Below are positions 11,416 to 23,100 of a stretch of DNA of 64,000 bases, one piece after another. Under the pieces are notes generated by a model. That model saw only the letters and a program-made list of their open reading frames with translations. It ran no database searches and was not told the DNA's origin. The DNA is from Larix kaempferi (taxonomy: Eukaryota; Streptophyta; Pinopsida; Pinales; Pinaceae). The stretch lies in NCBI GenBank assembly GCA_027924585.1, contig BSBM01000877.1, positions 2,481,501-2,545,500 of the forward strand, written 5' to 3'. The position numbers and the translations under genes are program-made. Position 1 is the stretch's first letter. Every line of letters starts with the position of its first letter.

Positions 11416-12906
11416 TTGTATGCTGTCCCTTTTGAAGAAGTAAACCGCTTTAGAAGACATACCCGTTCCTACGTTAGAAACCTAGGAGGATTAAATACTG
11501 TTACTTTGCTGCCCAGAGTAAGAGCTCCTATAAAAAACCCTCAATGCACTAGAGATTTTTTTTTGGTTCAAAGTCTAGAAGAATTATTGGATTTATCTCT
11601 AGAAGAAATTACTGAACCGTTCGACGAGGTCAGGCCAGAGACTCCCACAAATCAAGAACAACCACACACTCCAAGGCATACTCCTCATAAGTCACCGCCG
11701 CACACACCACCACGTTCTCCACTAAGAGTCATGGTTGTGCCTGCATCGAGAGCAAGAGGAGCATTAAACGTAGTTGGACCATTCCACGATTTGCCTAAAA
11801 ACCCAGAAAAGGTTCTGCCTAAGTATGACCCTGGCAAAGGGATTTCCGCTGAAGTCCACCTCAAAAGTTTCTATTTAGCCTTGAATCTTCTTAATGTGGA
11901 ATACGAAGACGTGGTTTGTCACCTTTTTCCTTACAGTTTCGAACCCAAAGTGTCTTCCTGGTACTTTAGTCTGCAAGCTAATTCGATAACAAGTTGGGAA
12001 GATTTTGAGAAGTGTTTTCTAAAAAAGTATGGGAATCAGAAAACTGTAGCTACTCTTATGAAAGAATTGCTTTCTATGAGAATGGAAAAGAACGAGAAAT
12101 TTCAAGAGTTTAATCAAAGATTCACGACACTGTTAAGTAATTTTAGTGATGCAACAAAGCCTGCTGAGGAATGCTTGGTAGAATATTATACAACAACTCT
12201 TAAATCCCTGCTAGCAATGTTCGTCAAGAGAACGAAGAAGATTACCCTGATAGAAAATTTTGAAGAAGCCAAGAAAGTAGAAGAATAGGCTAACAACATC
12301 GCCAAACATGCTCTCAATGTAGAGGTCAAGCCAGCAATCGTTAAAAAACCTTTTCTGTTAACTAGGGATAAAGAAGAACCCGCAACAGATTTAGAAAATG
12401 TCATAAAAATGATGAAAAAACTCTCCAATAAAATTGTAGATTTAGAGAAAGATAAGGCAACTAGTTCTTCAAGGCCACCTTTCAAGCCATTATATAAAAA
12501 GAAAGAAGAAAATGGACAGTCAACCTCACTGGTAAACAATTTTGCTGTACTAAACTTAAATGAAATAGGCATGGACCACTTCTACACTTTCCATCAAGAA
12601 TAACACTCAAAAAAAAGTTGTCCACAATGGATCAATTCGATGAGTTTAGTAATGAACCAAATGTTAGATGCACAAATGCTTGAGCAAAAAAATCCCCAAC
12701 AAGAACCAATTCCTGAGAGGGAAGAGTCTGCTCCCGACACTACGATGATCCTTTGGGATTGGACTCCTACCCAAGAACCATCTTGTGAAGATTTCGTTAA
12801 TGAAGTGCAAACAACATCTATTAACATCACTACCAGGAGTAAAGGCCCAGTGATTGATCTGATAGTAGAAGCGCCTAAAGCTAGATCTAATCAAATACTG
12901 AAGTGA
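11416..12906 (+). pseudogene. Tat-like gypsy gag (decayed)
   Basis: A single frame runs from at least 11416 to 12906, interrupted by stops at 12286 and 12601 and one at the end. The first part is Pro/His-rich (PHTPRHTPHKSPPHTPPR), followed by a retrotransposon gag domain with the usual 'W..F...F...Y' pattern (SWEDFEKCFLKKYGNQK at about 11992-12040, then KELLSMRMEKNEKFQEFNQR). A basic linker and a C/H cluster (FYTFHQE...CPQW) near 12.6 kb replace a canonical CCHC knuckle. Upstream in-frame codons reach back to the leader at 11.19 kb in another frame, so the true start is not fixed. The gene encoded the particle protein and is now inactive. Confidence 0.85.
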
Positions 12907-14560
12907 CACATAACTGTCATTCCTCCCCAACCCAAGACAAATCCAGCATTTCTCCCATGGTGACTAAAGAACCAAACTCACAAATAACCCAAAAGTCACA
13001 AGCTTCTTCAAATAAAACAGAAAATCCGTCAAAAGTTTCAAAGGAATGTGACATGAGCTATGATATAATCGAATATATTAAGAAAACACAAGAAAACGTT
13101 TCCATTTTTTATATGTGTAGCTTGCCGCAACAAAGAAAGAAATTGATGGAGGCTTTTGATCCACAAACAAGTACTTCATTAGAAAACACTGATGAAAACT
13201 CAAAAATTAATGAAGCAAGTATTGGTGGAAAATCAAAATCTCAAACTCTACCTTTCCTCTTAACTTTTGAGATTTTTATCACAATGTGCACAATTGTTTG
13301 GTAGACTCTGGTGCTAGCTCAAATGTCATGCCTCTATCTATTTGCAGAAAGATTAATGGACAACCTATCTCTTCCCCATCTCAAATCATTCAATTAGATA
13401 GAACTGTTGTCAAGGTCATTGGTGAATTGAAAGATGTACTTATTATGTTGTCATCCGATTCTAGAGTATGTCAATTCATTGATATAATGGTAGTCGATAT
13501 CCCTGAGGCATATGGTTTAATTTTGAGTACGGATTGGTCTGCGAAACTGAATGGTTATTTTGCAATGGATTGGTCTCATTTGTGGCTGCCCTATCAAAAT
13601 AGGAAAAAACAAATCAAGATATTAAGAGAGCCACACATGAAACAAAATTTCACTCAGCTAGAGGAGAAAAATGAAACTGTAGCTTTTTCATCTTCAGTGT
13701 TGGGGAACTATTTCCTAGAAATCGAACCTGGAAATTATCAATCAAAAGATGCTAGCCATGATTCAGACAAACAGTCTGATCTCCATTTTTTACGGACTGA
13801 TGATATTGATTGTAACATAGTAAATTTAGTTACTAACTTAGATAGCAATAGCACAAACTTAGTTAAAAAAGAAAATAGTTTTTGGACTCTCTACTTTGAT
13901 GGCTCCAAAACTCAAGAAGGATCAGGAGTTGGTTGTGTTTTAATTGACCCCGAAAGAAACAAGCATTTTTTATCTTGTAAGTTAGAATTTGAATGTACGA
14001 ATAATACTGCTAAGTGTGAAGCTCTGATCCATGGGTTAAAGAAAGCTATTGGTTTGAATGTAAAAAATTTGAAAGTCTTTGGTGATTCAGAAATAGTGGT
14101 CAGGAAAATAAAGAATACAATTCATTGCCTCTCACCACACTTAAAGGGTTATCAAGTTGAGGTTTGGGATCCGATTTCATGTTTTGATGCTTTCAATATT
14201 AATTATGTTCCTAGGTTGAAGAATGTTGCAGCTGATTTGTTAGCAACCTCTGCTTCCAGATTAGTGCCCACTAATAACAAATGCTCTATTGAATTAATTT
14301 TTAGGCCCTCTGTTCCGGATAACATCACAAATCTTAGGGTATTTGATGATGATGATCAAATCATTAGTTTCTTAACAAATGAAGATGTCTTCCAAGAGGC
14401 CATCATAGATGAAGAACAACATGATTCAAATTTACAAAATAAAGATGCTGTGAAGGGAAAATTCATGCCCAAAGGCATGATAACTCTTGAAGCGTTATTT
14501 GATTTACAGAGCAAGTTCAGAAGACCTACAAATGCTAAAACTCACAGCTCATCCACGTAG
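12907..14560 (+). pseudogene. Gypsy protease plus archaeal-type RNase H (aRNH)
   Basis: Aspartic protease active site VDSGASSNVMPL lies at about 13301-13336. It is followed by a linker and then an RNase H of the archaeal type at about 13880-14260. Catalytic-looking acidic residues are present in the expected order: YFDGSKT (Asp), NTAKCEAL (Glu), VFGDSEIVV (Asp) and KNVAADLLA (Asp). The protease frame starts from position 13286. Upstream, about 12.9-13.28 kb is open in a different frame, and a one-base loss near 13.276 kb separates the two. A TAG at 14558 and a TAA at 14663 lie between this part and RT, with the frame unchanged. The aRNH position, between PR and RT, is notable. Confidence 0.82.
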
Positions 14561-14566
14561 CATGAG

Positions 14567-16050
14567 TTAATAAATATGGGCACAGAAGCTGAACCGAAAT
14601 ATATTAATCTTGGTAAGTGTTGTACATCGGGCGAGAGGAGTAAATTCATCAAATTGTTCCAGTAATATAAAGATGTGTTTGATTGGACCTACGACGATCT
14701 GAAAACATATGATACCCGCAACATTCAACAGATAATACCAATGAAGGAAGGGATCAAACCTTTTCAGCAACAATTGAGAAGGATGCATCCGACACTCGAG
14801 CCTCTAATTCAGAAAGAGTTAAAAAATTTGTTGGATGCTAAGATTATTTTTAGAGTCCGACATTTTGAATGGGTGGCTAATTTAGTTCTCGTGCGGAAGA
14901 AATCGGGAGAAATCAGACTGTGCGTAGATTTCTGGAACTTAAACAGAGCTTCCGATAAAGACAACTATCCTGTGCCCCCAATGGAACAAATCTTGCAGAT
15001 GGTGTCAGGATCAAAACTTTTCTCCCTACTAGATGGTTTTTCTGGTTACAACTAAGTGCTAGTAGCAGAAGAAGACCGACTCAAGACCACTTTTCGTACA
15101 AAGTGGGGAACCTTTGCATATCGAAGAATGCCTTTTGGCTTAATTAACGCAGGAGCTACATTTTAGCGAGTCATGGACATTGCTTTTCGAGGATTGGGCG
15201 GTCAATGTGTAGTAGTATACTTAGATGGTGTGACAGTTTTTTCGAAGAAAAGGGAAGACCATGTTTTCCACCTAAAGCAAATCTTTGATCGCTGCAGGAA
15301 GTATGGTATCTCTTTAAACCCTAAGAAAAGTGTTTTCGCTGTTCTTGAGGGAAAAATTTTGGGTCATATCATTTCAAAGGAGGGAATCTCGATAGATCAA
15401 GAGAGAGTACAAGCTATCAACAAGATTCCCATGCCCCACAGCAAAAAGTCTATGCAATCATTCATGGGCACCATAAATTTTGTTCGAAGGTGCGTACTAG
15501 ACTTCACTCAGATCGTTAAACCTTTGCAACAAATGGTCAAGCAGAGTGTACAATTTAAGTGGACAGACTTGGAAAAGGTTGCATTTAAAGAAATCAAAGC
15601 TGCCATAGCCAAGGCACCTTCTTTAAGAAGACCAGACTTCGATAAAGATTTTATTATGTACACTTTTGCTTCTGATAACTCTCTCGCAGCTGTGCTCACT
15701 CAAAAGGCGGAATCAAAAGATGACTACCCAATTTCTTTTATGAGAGCTGGTCTACAGGGCGCTGAACTGAACTACCCCGTGGTAGATAAGCAAGCATATG
15801 CAGTTTTCAAAGCGGTAAAGCAGTTCAGGCCATATATTCTAAAAAATAGAACTAAAGTCATAGTTCCTTATCCCACTGTCAGATCTCTTTTCATTCAGAA
15901 AGAATTGGGAGAAAGGAGAGGAAACTGGGTCACTGCTCTTCAAGAGTATGACTTAGAATTCAAACCAGCCACTATTATCAAAGGTCAAGGTTTATGCAAT
16001 TTGCTTACTAAAAATTCAGCTGATGAAGAGCTAGATTGGAGGAATGAAGC
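14567..16050 (+). pseudogene. Gypsy reverse transcriptase and native RNase H (decayed)
   Basis: RT follows in the same frame as protease/aRNH. Recognisable motifs are LVRKKSGEIRLCVDFWNLNR (near 14.9 kb), FSLLDGFSGYN, the WGTFAYRRMPFGLINAGATF palm segment (near 15.1 kb), and VVYLDGVTVFS at about 15209-15240. The normal catalytic pair in that last box is YLDD; here the second Asp is Gly. Stops sit at 15053 (TAA) and 15164 (TAG), both where Gln is expected. The thumb/connection (LGHIISKEGI) leads to the original gypsy RNase H at about 15.66-16.0 kb: TFASDNSLAAVLTQK is kept, but the Glu position reads VDKQAYAV and the next Asp position reads VIVPYPTVRSLF. This domain therefore lacks two of its catalytic residues. 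Confidence 0.88.
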
Positions 16051-17353
16051 CGAACTTAACATGATTGATGTATGTCCAATTTTTACAACGCTGGAGTCTT
16101 GGTACAGGGACCTAGTGCATTATTTACAATCAAGTTACTTGCCAAAGCACTGGAGTCCGAAGCAAAGAAGAGCTCTCCGTCTTAAATCAACAGCATACCA
16201 AATCATTGAAGGAGTGCTCTTTAGGAATAATTATGATGGCATTTTCCTCAGATGTTTGGAGAAAGAAGATGTGAGCAACGTGGTCAAAGAATTACATGAT
16301 GGCCCCGCTGGGGGACATTACTCTAGAGATACTACAGCTCATAAAATCCTCAGGGTTGGGTACTATTGGCCCACTCTTTTCATGGATTCCCACGCCTATG
16401 CTAGAAATTGTGACGTATGCCAAAGAAGCGCCGGCAAGTTACCAAAGGTAGCTGGACCCTTGCAGCCAGTTATTATCTCTGAACCATTTGAGCAATGGGG
16501 CATAGATATTATCGGTGAAATAAACCCAAATTCCTCATTGCAACACCGTTATATTCTAACGGCTACATATTATTTTACAAGATGGGCTGAGGCTGTTCCG
16601 CTACGTAAAGTAAATGAAGATGCAGTCATCAACTTCCTGGAGGAACACATCATAACCAAGTTTGGAGTTCCAATTTCCCTAGTCTTTGATAATGCACCTT
16701 ATTTTTCGTCAATGAAAATTAATGAATTCATGTATGAGAAAGGAATTAAACACCATTATTCAGCCAATTACTATCCTCAAGGAAATGGATTAGCTGAGTC
16801 TACCAATAAAAATCTCATCTGAATCCTTAAGAAAATGATTGAAAATCAGAGAAGCTGGAACATAGCCCTCCCGAACGCTTTATGGGCAGACAAAGTCACT
16901 CCCAAGAATGCCTTAGGTGTCTCTCCATTCACCCTAGTCTATGACAAAGAAGCTATCCTTCCCCTGAATGTTTTACTCCCATCTTTGCTATTGGCCCAAG
17001 CCTCCCGAGGTTCCAGCAGTCAAGCCCTCCAATCTAGAATTGATACACTGCCAAAGCTTAAAGAATCACGACAAAAAGCCAAAGACCGATTCCATCATCA
17101 CCAAGACATAGTCAAGCGGTGGTTTGATAAAAGGAAGTCCGGTAGGAGAAATTTTGAAGTAGGCGACTTAGTTTTGAAATGGGATCACCAACATGAAGGT
17201 AAGGGAATGCACACAAAATTTCAACATTTATGGGTTGGCCCTTACCAAATTTCTGAAAATCTTGGCCCGTCAACCTATAAATTGAAAGACCTGCAAGGAG
17301 AGGAAGTAAATCTCCCTCTCAACGGCCTCTCCTTAAAGCAATATTTCGCATAA
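16051..17353 (+). pseudogene. Gypsy integrase (decayed)
   Basis: Integrase continues in the pol frame. The HHCC zinc-binding part spans HDGPAGGHYSRDTTAHKIL to CDVCQRSAGK (about 16.29-16.43 kb). The DDE core is complete at residue level: WGIDIIGEI, LVFDNAPYFSS and GNGLAESTNK. A single TGA at 16820-16822, three bases after LI, breaks the frame, which then continues open to the natural stop at 17353. The C-terminus carries a GPY/F-like module (HLWVGPYQISENLGPSTYKL) and no chromodomain, as expected for the Tat/Athila side of plant Ty3/gypsy. Confidence 0.88.
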
Positions 17354-19383
17354 ATCCTAGGTGGAATTTTGTACGTAAATAAAACACTGTCTTTTCTTTT
17401 CAGGTTTGATTTATTTTGTTTTTAATCGCTTTTGATTACCTTTCGGTCTGCTAGTAAGCTGGATTTGCTTTTTTTTTTAGTCCTTTGTTTAAATAAAGCT
17501 AAGCTCAATGTTGGTGTAAGCTGAAAGAGGAGACTCTAAGCAAACTCAAAAGGATGGTCATGAAGAATCTCACTGATAAAGGAATATATGTGTGTGGCTG
17601 TGTTCCCACTGAGTGGCTTTCCGGTATGCAGAGATTCTTTTTCTGATTGGTAAATTTAACCCTTGGAAAAATAACTAAGAATTCAACATTTCCTTCTGAA
17701 CTATCTTAGGGCCCCATTCACTCTAACATAAATAACTGTCTCAGGAAGTTTTACTATGACAGACCCATGGAAAGGAAGCATGTCTCGCAGATATATAGTA
17801 TTTTAAATGATCCCATGCTACAAGTAAAGGCCAAAAGGCTTATATCAAAGAGTCTGGTTTCCAGAAATTCTCACCTCAATTAAAGCATGGTTGAGAAAAT
17901 CAAAGAAAATTTCAAAATGAAGGAAGCTTTTCAAATAAAATCAGCCCAGCAAGGTTCTTCTCCGTCCGTGAAGCATGAAAAACAATGAATCTCTCGCTCA
18001 CACAAAAGGACATTATGGATTGAAGAACTTTTATCAATTATTGGAAGCTCAAGAAGTCCATTTCTAGAAGGCTCACACAGCAAAAGTCATAAATTAAAGA
18101 AACATCCAAAAGATGCAAAACAACATGGGAATGAGGAACAAACGAATATATCTATGAGATATTGTTACGATCCTGTGGAGTCTTGTAACGGTAAACTTTT
18201 CAAAGGCATAATTCTAAAATAAACCTCACACTTTGGCCCCTAGAGAGTTGGAAGGAAGGCTGAGTATAAGTTGTTTTTTCCCCTCATCACCATTATAATA
18301 AGAGTAATCACTGCATTCTCAGAAGTTGAGCTGTGAAGACATATTGTTGCACATATGATCAACATTTTGTAAGTTTCCCGACCGTATGATGAGTTGTTTC
18401 AGAGATCTATGTTCACCAGCGAATCGCCAATTGTTGTTGCTGCAACACCCCCCCCCTCAAATTCTTTGAATATTGGGGCCCCTCCTTTGTTTTTAAAGAG
18501 AAAGTTTACCTAGAATTTTCAAGCCATCAAAGTCTTTTTCTTAATTAGTTTTCTTTAAAGAAAGGTCCTTTGCTTGCTCCCTTTGAATTTATTTTTCTGT
18601 TTTTTGACCAAGTAAAGCTTAAGTTTTGAGCCGCAACGACGGAACTTTTAAGATAAATTTTCCGGAACGGCGGAAGATCTGAGCCAACCTTGCCGAAATG
18701 GTGGGAAAAGAACCAAGCCACATATCGGCGGAACGAACTCACGAGATTCTTCCGCAATGGCAGAGAAACTCACCTAAATCTACCGCAACAGCGAAAAGGG
18801 AAGAATATGTCGAACTTTGGCGGAAGAGCTTACCTAGTTTTCTCGAAACAACGGAGGATCAGGTAACGGTTCCACAACGGCAGATAAAAAATGACACTTT
18901 TCGGTGGTCACTTCGCTCAAGATTTTAAAAAACTTGCCTACAAAAGCGGAAGCGCTCACATAACTTTTTCGCAATGGCGGAGAAACTTAATTAAGTTTTA
19001 TGATTCGCAACTTCGCATTGTTCTTCTGCGGATGAACTCCGGTAATCCTCCCACAACGGCAGGAAAACTCATTTTTTCTTTCCGCAATGGTCGGAAAGGT
19101 TAAGCAAGTCCTTTCGGTTTTGGTGGTCACACTTAATGCCAAATGTGCCGATTTGACTCATCCGTACGCCTCATTAACCCCGTTTTATGTTCGCATCTAC
19201 CCTTTTAATGGATCGCACGTGTCTAAACGTTATATGTAGGGTTTAAACCCTGTTGAATTTCATTGTTTCAACTGACTGAAGGCCTGCTTCCGTTTCCGTT
19301 TGAAGACTGCGTACTTAGAGATTCAAGTTCGCCAGCTCCCCAAGAAACGGTACTGCACCCTCAAACCAGGCAGAATTCACCAG
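17354..19383 (+). other. Non-coding gypsy region between integrase and ORFx, with a motif array
   Basis: No gene is visible. The first 200 bp resemble 3' pol flanks of Tat elements (aagctaagctcaatgttgg near 17.5 kb). Between about 18629 and 19110 variants of CCGCAACGGCGGAA followed by 'aactca' recur at irregular spacing of 25-50 bp. The palindrome gggtttaaaccc lies at 19239-19250. This stretch may include the promoter of ORFx or the start of a very long LTR. Confidence 0.5.
18629..19100 (+). repeat. Degenerate CCGCAACGGCGGAA motif array
   Basis: Examples: ccgcaacgacggaactt (18630), ccggaacggcggaaga (18661), ccgaaatggtgggaaa (18693), tccgcaatggcagagaaact (18751), tcgcaatggcggagaaactt (18969), ccacaacggcaggaaaactc (19051) and tccgcaatggtcggaaagg (19081). 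The half-sites TTCCGC and GCGGAA are inverted to each other, so each unit is a small imperfect palindrome. Confidence 0.75.
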
Positions 19384-20097
19384 GTAGGCCTCTTATCCTG
19401 AATTGAATTAGTTATTTCTTTATCTTTCAAGTTAAAAGGGTCCATGGTCATGGTTCTTTTAATCCAAGCTATTTGGACTTTGCGTTTTATTTTTAAGCTT
19501 GGTCCTATGTTCCGCCGAGACTAAACCATGCCCCTATCCTGCTAAACACAGCCGAGCCTGGCTTCATAAGGGTGCATAGTTTCCCAGACCATAATCATCT
19601 ACCACATAAATTGTTAGCAGGCCCTACGATACACCATCGTCTAGTTTTCAGAAGTTAGTAGCATCATAGAATGGAACCCAGTCTCGTCCGCCATTATGAG
19701 AAGAACGTAGATGTTCCTACCCTGCATATGAAGTTTCGTACCTTTTATATACTTTGGAACGGGTTATTACCATATCAATTCTCATGCCATAAAACACAGT
19801 ATATTCATAATTACTTTGTGTGCATTGCTCTTATATTTTGTAGTTGCGATATCAGTCTATGAAAATAATCAGATTGAAATAAAATGCGCAGGATTATTCA
19901 ATGACATGTGAAATAAATGTTTAATTTGAAAATGGAAAGGCCATAACAATTTGAAATTTGCAAATCAATGGTGAAACAAGCAGAGTTAGAAGGTTTCAAT
20001 TGACGTTTGAGCCTTAACATTATGAGTAGGATGCTAGTTTGGATTGTTGACATTGCGTCATGTCTTCTTATATCTACCTATGTCTAATTATTGACAG
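19384..20097 (+). other. Candidate intron in the ORFx leader
   Basis: A good donor (CACCAG|GTAGGC) and acceptor (ctaattattgacag|GTGCTAAG) flank 714 bp of AT-rich sequence. The ORFx ATG follows at 20111, 13 bases after the acceptor. Splicing is inferred from the sites alone. Confidence 0.45.
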
Positions 20098-20110
20098 GTG
20101 CTAAGTCAAA

Positions 20111-23100
20111 ATGCCTAAGGGTGGCAAAAGAAAATTGAAGGCGACTGGGTCAGGACCGGTTGACACACGTATGGAAACTTTATTCAAAGATACTAAATGC
20201 ACTACAGGCGTGCCTCCTGAAGTCAAATGGGGAGACATATATCGTATGATAAGAGACTAGGACGTTCCTGAAGCGCTTCTCGAGGAAGAATACCTGTACC
20301 GGAACATCATAACCTCCTGCATATCCAAAGCAGCCACACACCCGGAACTTTTTCTATGCTAAGAAGTAATTGGATGGATGCTGCAGCATGCGAATGCACA
20401 GACAAGGGTTCTTTTGGACAGTAAGGGAGATGCTTTTGCTTCCTTCCATCCATCTTATATCGCGGCAGTTTACAAATTGCCCCGGGCTCATCAGTGACTT
20501 GATGATGAATGGCTAGGACAAATCCAAATGGATAATCTAGAGATGGCCAGAAAGTTGTTGATCTCGGGCAAACAGATCAGAAGAAAGGATAGTGAGGAGT
20601 ACGAGGTTCAGAATCTGAGGCCTCCTTTCATAATGATCGCCCTCATGCTTAGTATAATTTTTGGAAGGCCCGATGGTATTGTTTTTATGCTCCGATGCAT
20701 CCCCATCATCCACTATGTAGCATTCAAGGGGACAATTTTTAATTGGTCAGACATCCTCTCAGACAGCCTATCATCAGCCATAATTGCCGCTCAAGAAGGA
20801 ATAGGGGCAAAGGAGGCAGAATTCTACATGCCATCCTACTTGATAGACTGTATTGTGGCAAAACACCCTTTTCCAAAGCTTGGATGTAACTCGAGAGAGG
20901 CCGAAACCTCGGTATTCACTGCTTACAAACTCTTTTGGGCCCAAAACTACAAACAACACTACCAACTGATTTGTGAGGAGTTTATCATGCCTTTATATGA
21001 GTTAATGTTCAATGAAGAACCTAACTGCTTGTCCGAAAATGCCATGGAAGTTCTGGAGAATTACGGTGATTTCTATTTTTTGTCACAAGGTACTTTCATA
21101 AGAATGTATGGAGGCTCTAAATCCCCATATATCCTACCCAGATACGCCACGGACTACATAGTCCACAAGGAGGCAGTGAGGCAAGTTTTCATTGATGGGA
21201 TTGGTAGCACCTTGTAGAAGGCAAAGAAGGCAACTTTCTCGCCTTTACCTTTCTATATTGGGGCCTACAAATTCTCAAGAATTGCAACTGTAGAGGAGTT
21301 CATTGCAGAATTGAAAGACTTTCACTTCGGGGAAATGATTTTTTGGAGGAACGATCGACAAGGCAAGGTTGCACGACATTGCAGAGAAATCCATGCTAAC
21401 TTTGAATATTCCCACTATTATGATGAGGAAGAAGAAGTGTATCGAGGGGTCAGTAACATGACGGAACTAAAGATTTTCCGAGTCAGTAAGGTTGGAGCCA
21501 GCTCTAGCTCTATTGTGATCAAAGAAGCAGAACTGCAGCAAGCAAAAGAAACCTCAGGAGCTGCTGAATCCCTCTCCGGAGAAGAACAAAAGCTCAAGGA
21601 CCAAGCTGAGAAAATTCAAAAAGAAGCTAGAGAAAGAGACAATAAAGTACAAGAAGATAAACTTCGAGAAGAAGAGACTCAGAGGGTCCAAGTAGCTGAA
21701 GATGAAGCTCAAAGAGTTCAAGAGAAGGAAAGAATTAGACTGGAAGAAATTGCCAAACAAGAAGAAGATGAGAGACTTAGAAGGGAACAAGAAGAAGAAG
21801 CGCAAAGAAAAACGGAGGAAGAAAGGAAAGTCGGGGAAGATGTTGATCCAAAGAGTCCAAATATACAGGACTTGGATACAGACCTCTCTATAAGAGACCT
21901 CCCACTCGTCCCTTTTACTCCATCAAAGAATAGTACAGTGTCCCAGTGGGAAAGGTTCGCTTATAACAAAAAGAGAAAGTCCATTGTAATGGAGACAGTG
22001 ACTCGAATGAAGAGACCTTTCTGACCAGATATTATCACTAAGCATGCAACCACAATCTTGCAAAATACCGAGGATGCTCCCGATCTCATGGCATCCATCT
22101 CTGTTGCCTCAGTTAAAGAAACCACAAAAAATGTACACGTGTTAGGGGCCAAGTTAGGACTGTAAAAGAAGAAAGCATGTTAGTTGCAAGAGACTCTGGT
22201 CAAAGAACAAAATTATACGAATTTGATGGTTGAAAAATGTGACACCCTCATATTAGAGAAGGAGGAACTAAGCAGAAAATTTCATCATCTAGAGGTTGAA
22301 AAGAGAGCTCTGGGGATCCAAATAAGAGCTCTAGAGGAAGAGAAGAAAGACCCTATAAGTAGGAACCTGAAGCTTGAATCTGAAAAATTTGATGATGCTC
22401 AGCAAATCGAGGATTTGAAAGAAAAGATAGAGAAATTGGAAGAAGGCGGGGAATTGATGGAACAACAATTAGAATTCGTGACCAGCAAGGTAGGTGATCT
22501 TGGTCCCTTTCATGAGCAGGCATGTGAAATAATTAAGAAGAACCACCAACTCCAGGAACTTATATTAGAAGAGGTGTACAAGTTAAAAGCAATAATGGCC
22601 AGGGTCAAAGAGATTAACAACGAAGCCACTCGGGTTAGAAGGAAACATGCACGCATTAGTAAAGATTTAGAGGAACACATTGTGTGGAGGGAAGGGAAAT
22701 CAGGTTTTCCGGCAAATCTTCCCCTTAAGTCTGTCGCTGAGTATAGAGCAGATGTGCGCACCTTGGTATATTCTAAAGACTGTGGAGCAAAGTTGAACAC
22801 TGTAACACAGACCACCTATGAATAGTGCAAGAATTTATACCTCAAGATACGAGCTACTCAGGAGGCTTGTCAAACAGTGACACCCCAAAGTATAGAAGAG
22901 TTTCTAGATAGAACCCAACATTCATCTGAGCTGAGTGATAGACTGAGCGCAGAAATTGCCTATGTAAAGAAAGTGGATGTGTTAACCATAGAAGATCTGA
23001 ACCAGTTTATCAGCCAGGCCGCCGTTCATGCACACCTATTGGAAGAAAGCCTCCAAGCAGCAACAATAGAAGTGATCATCCTTGAGGAAGAACTCGCCAA

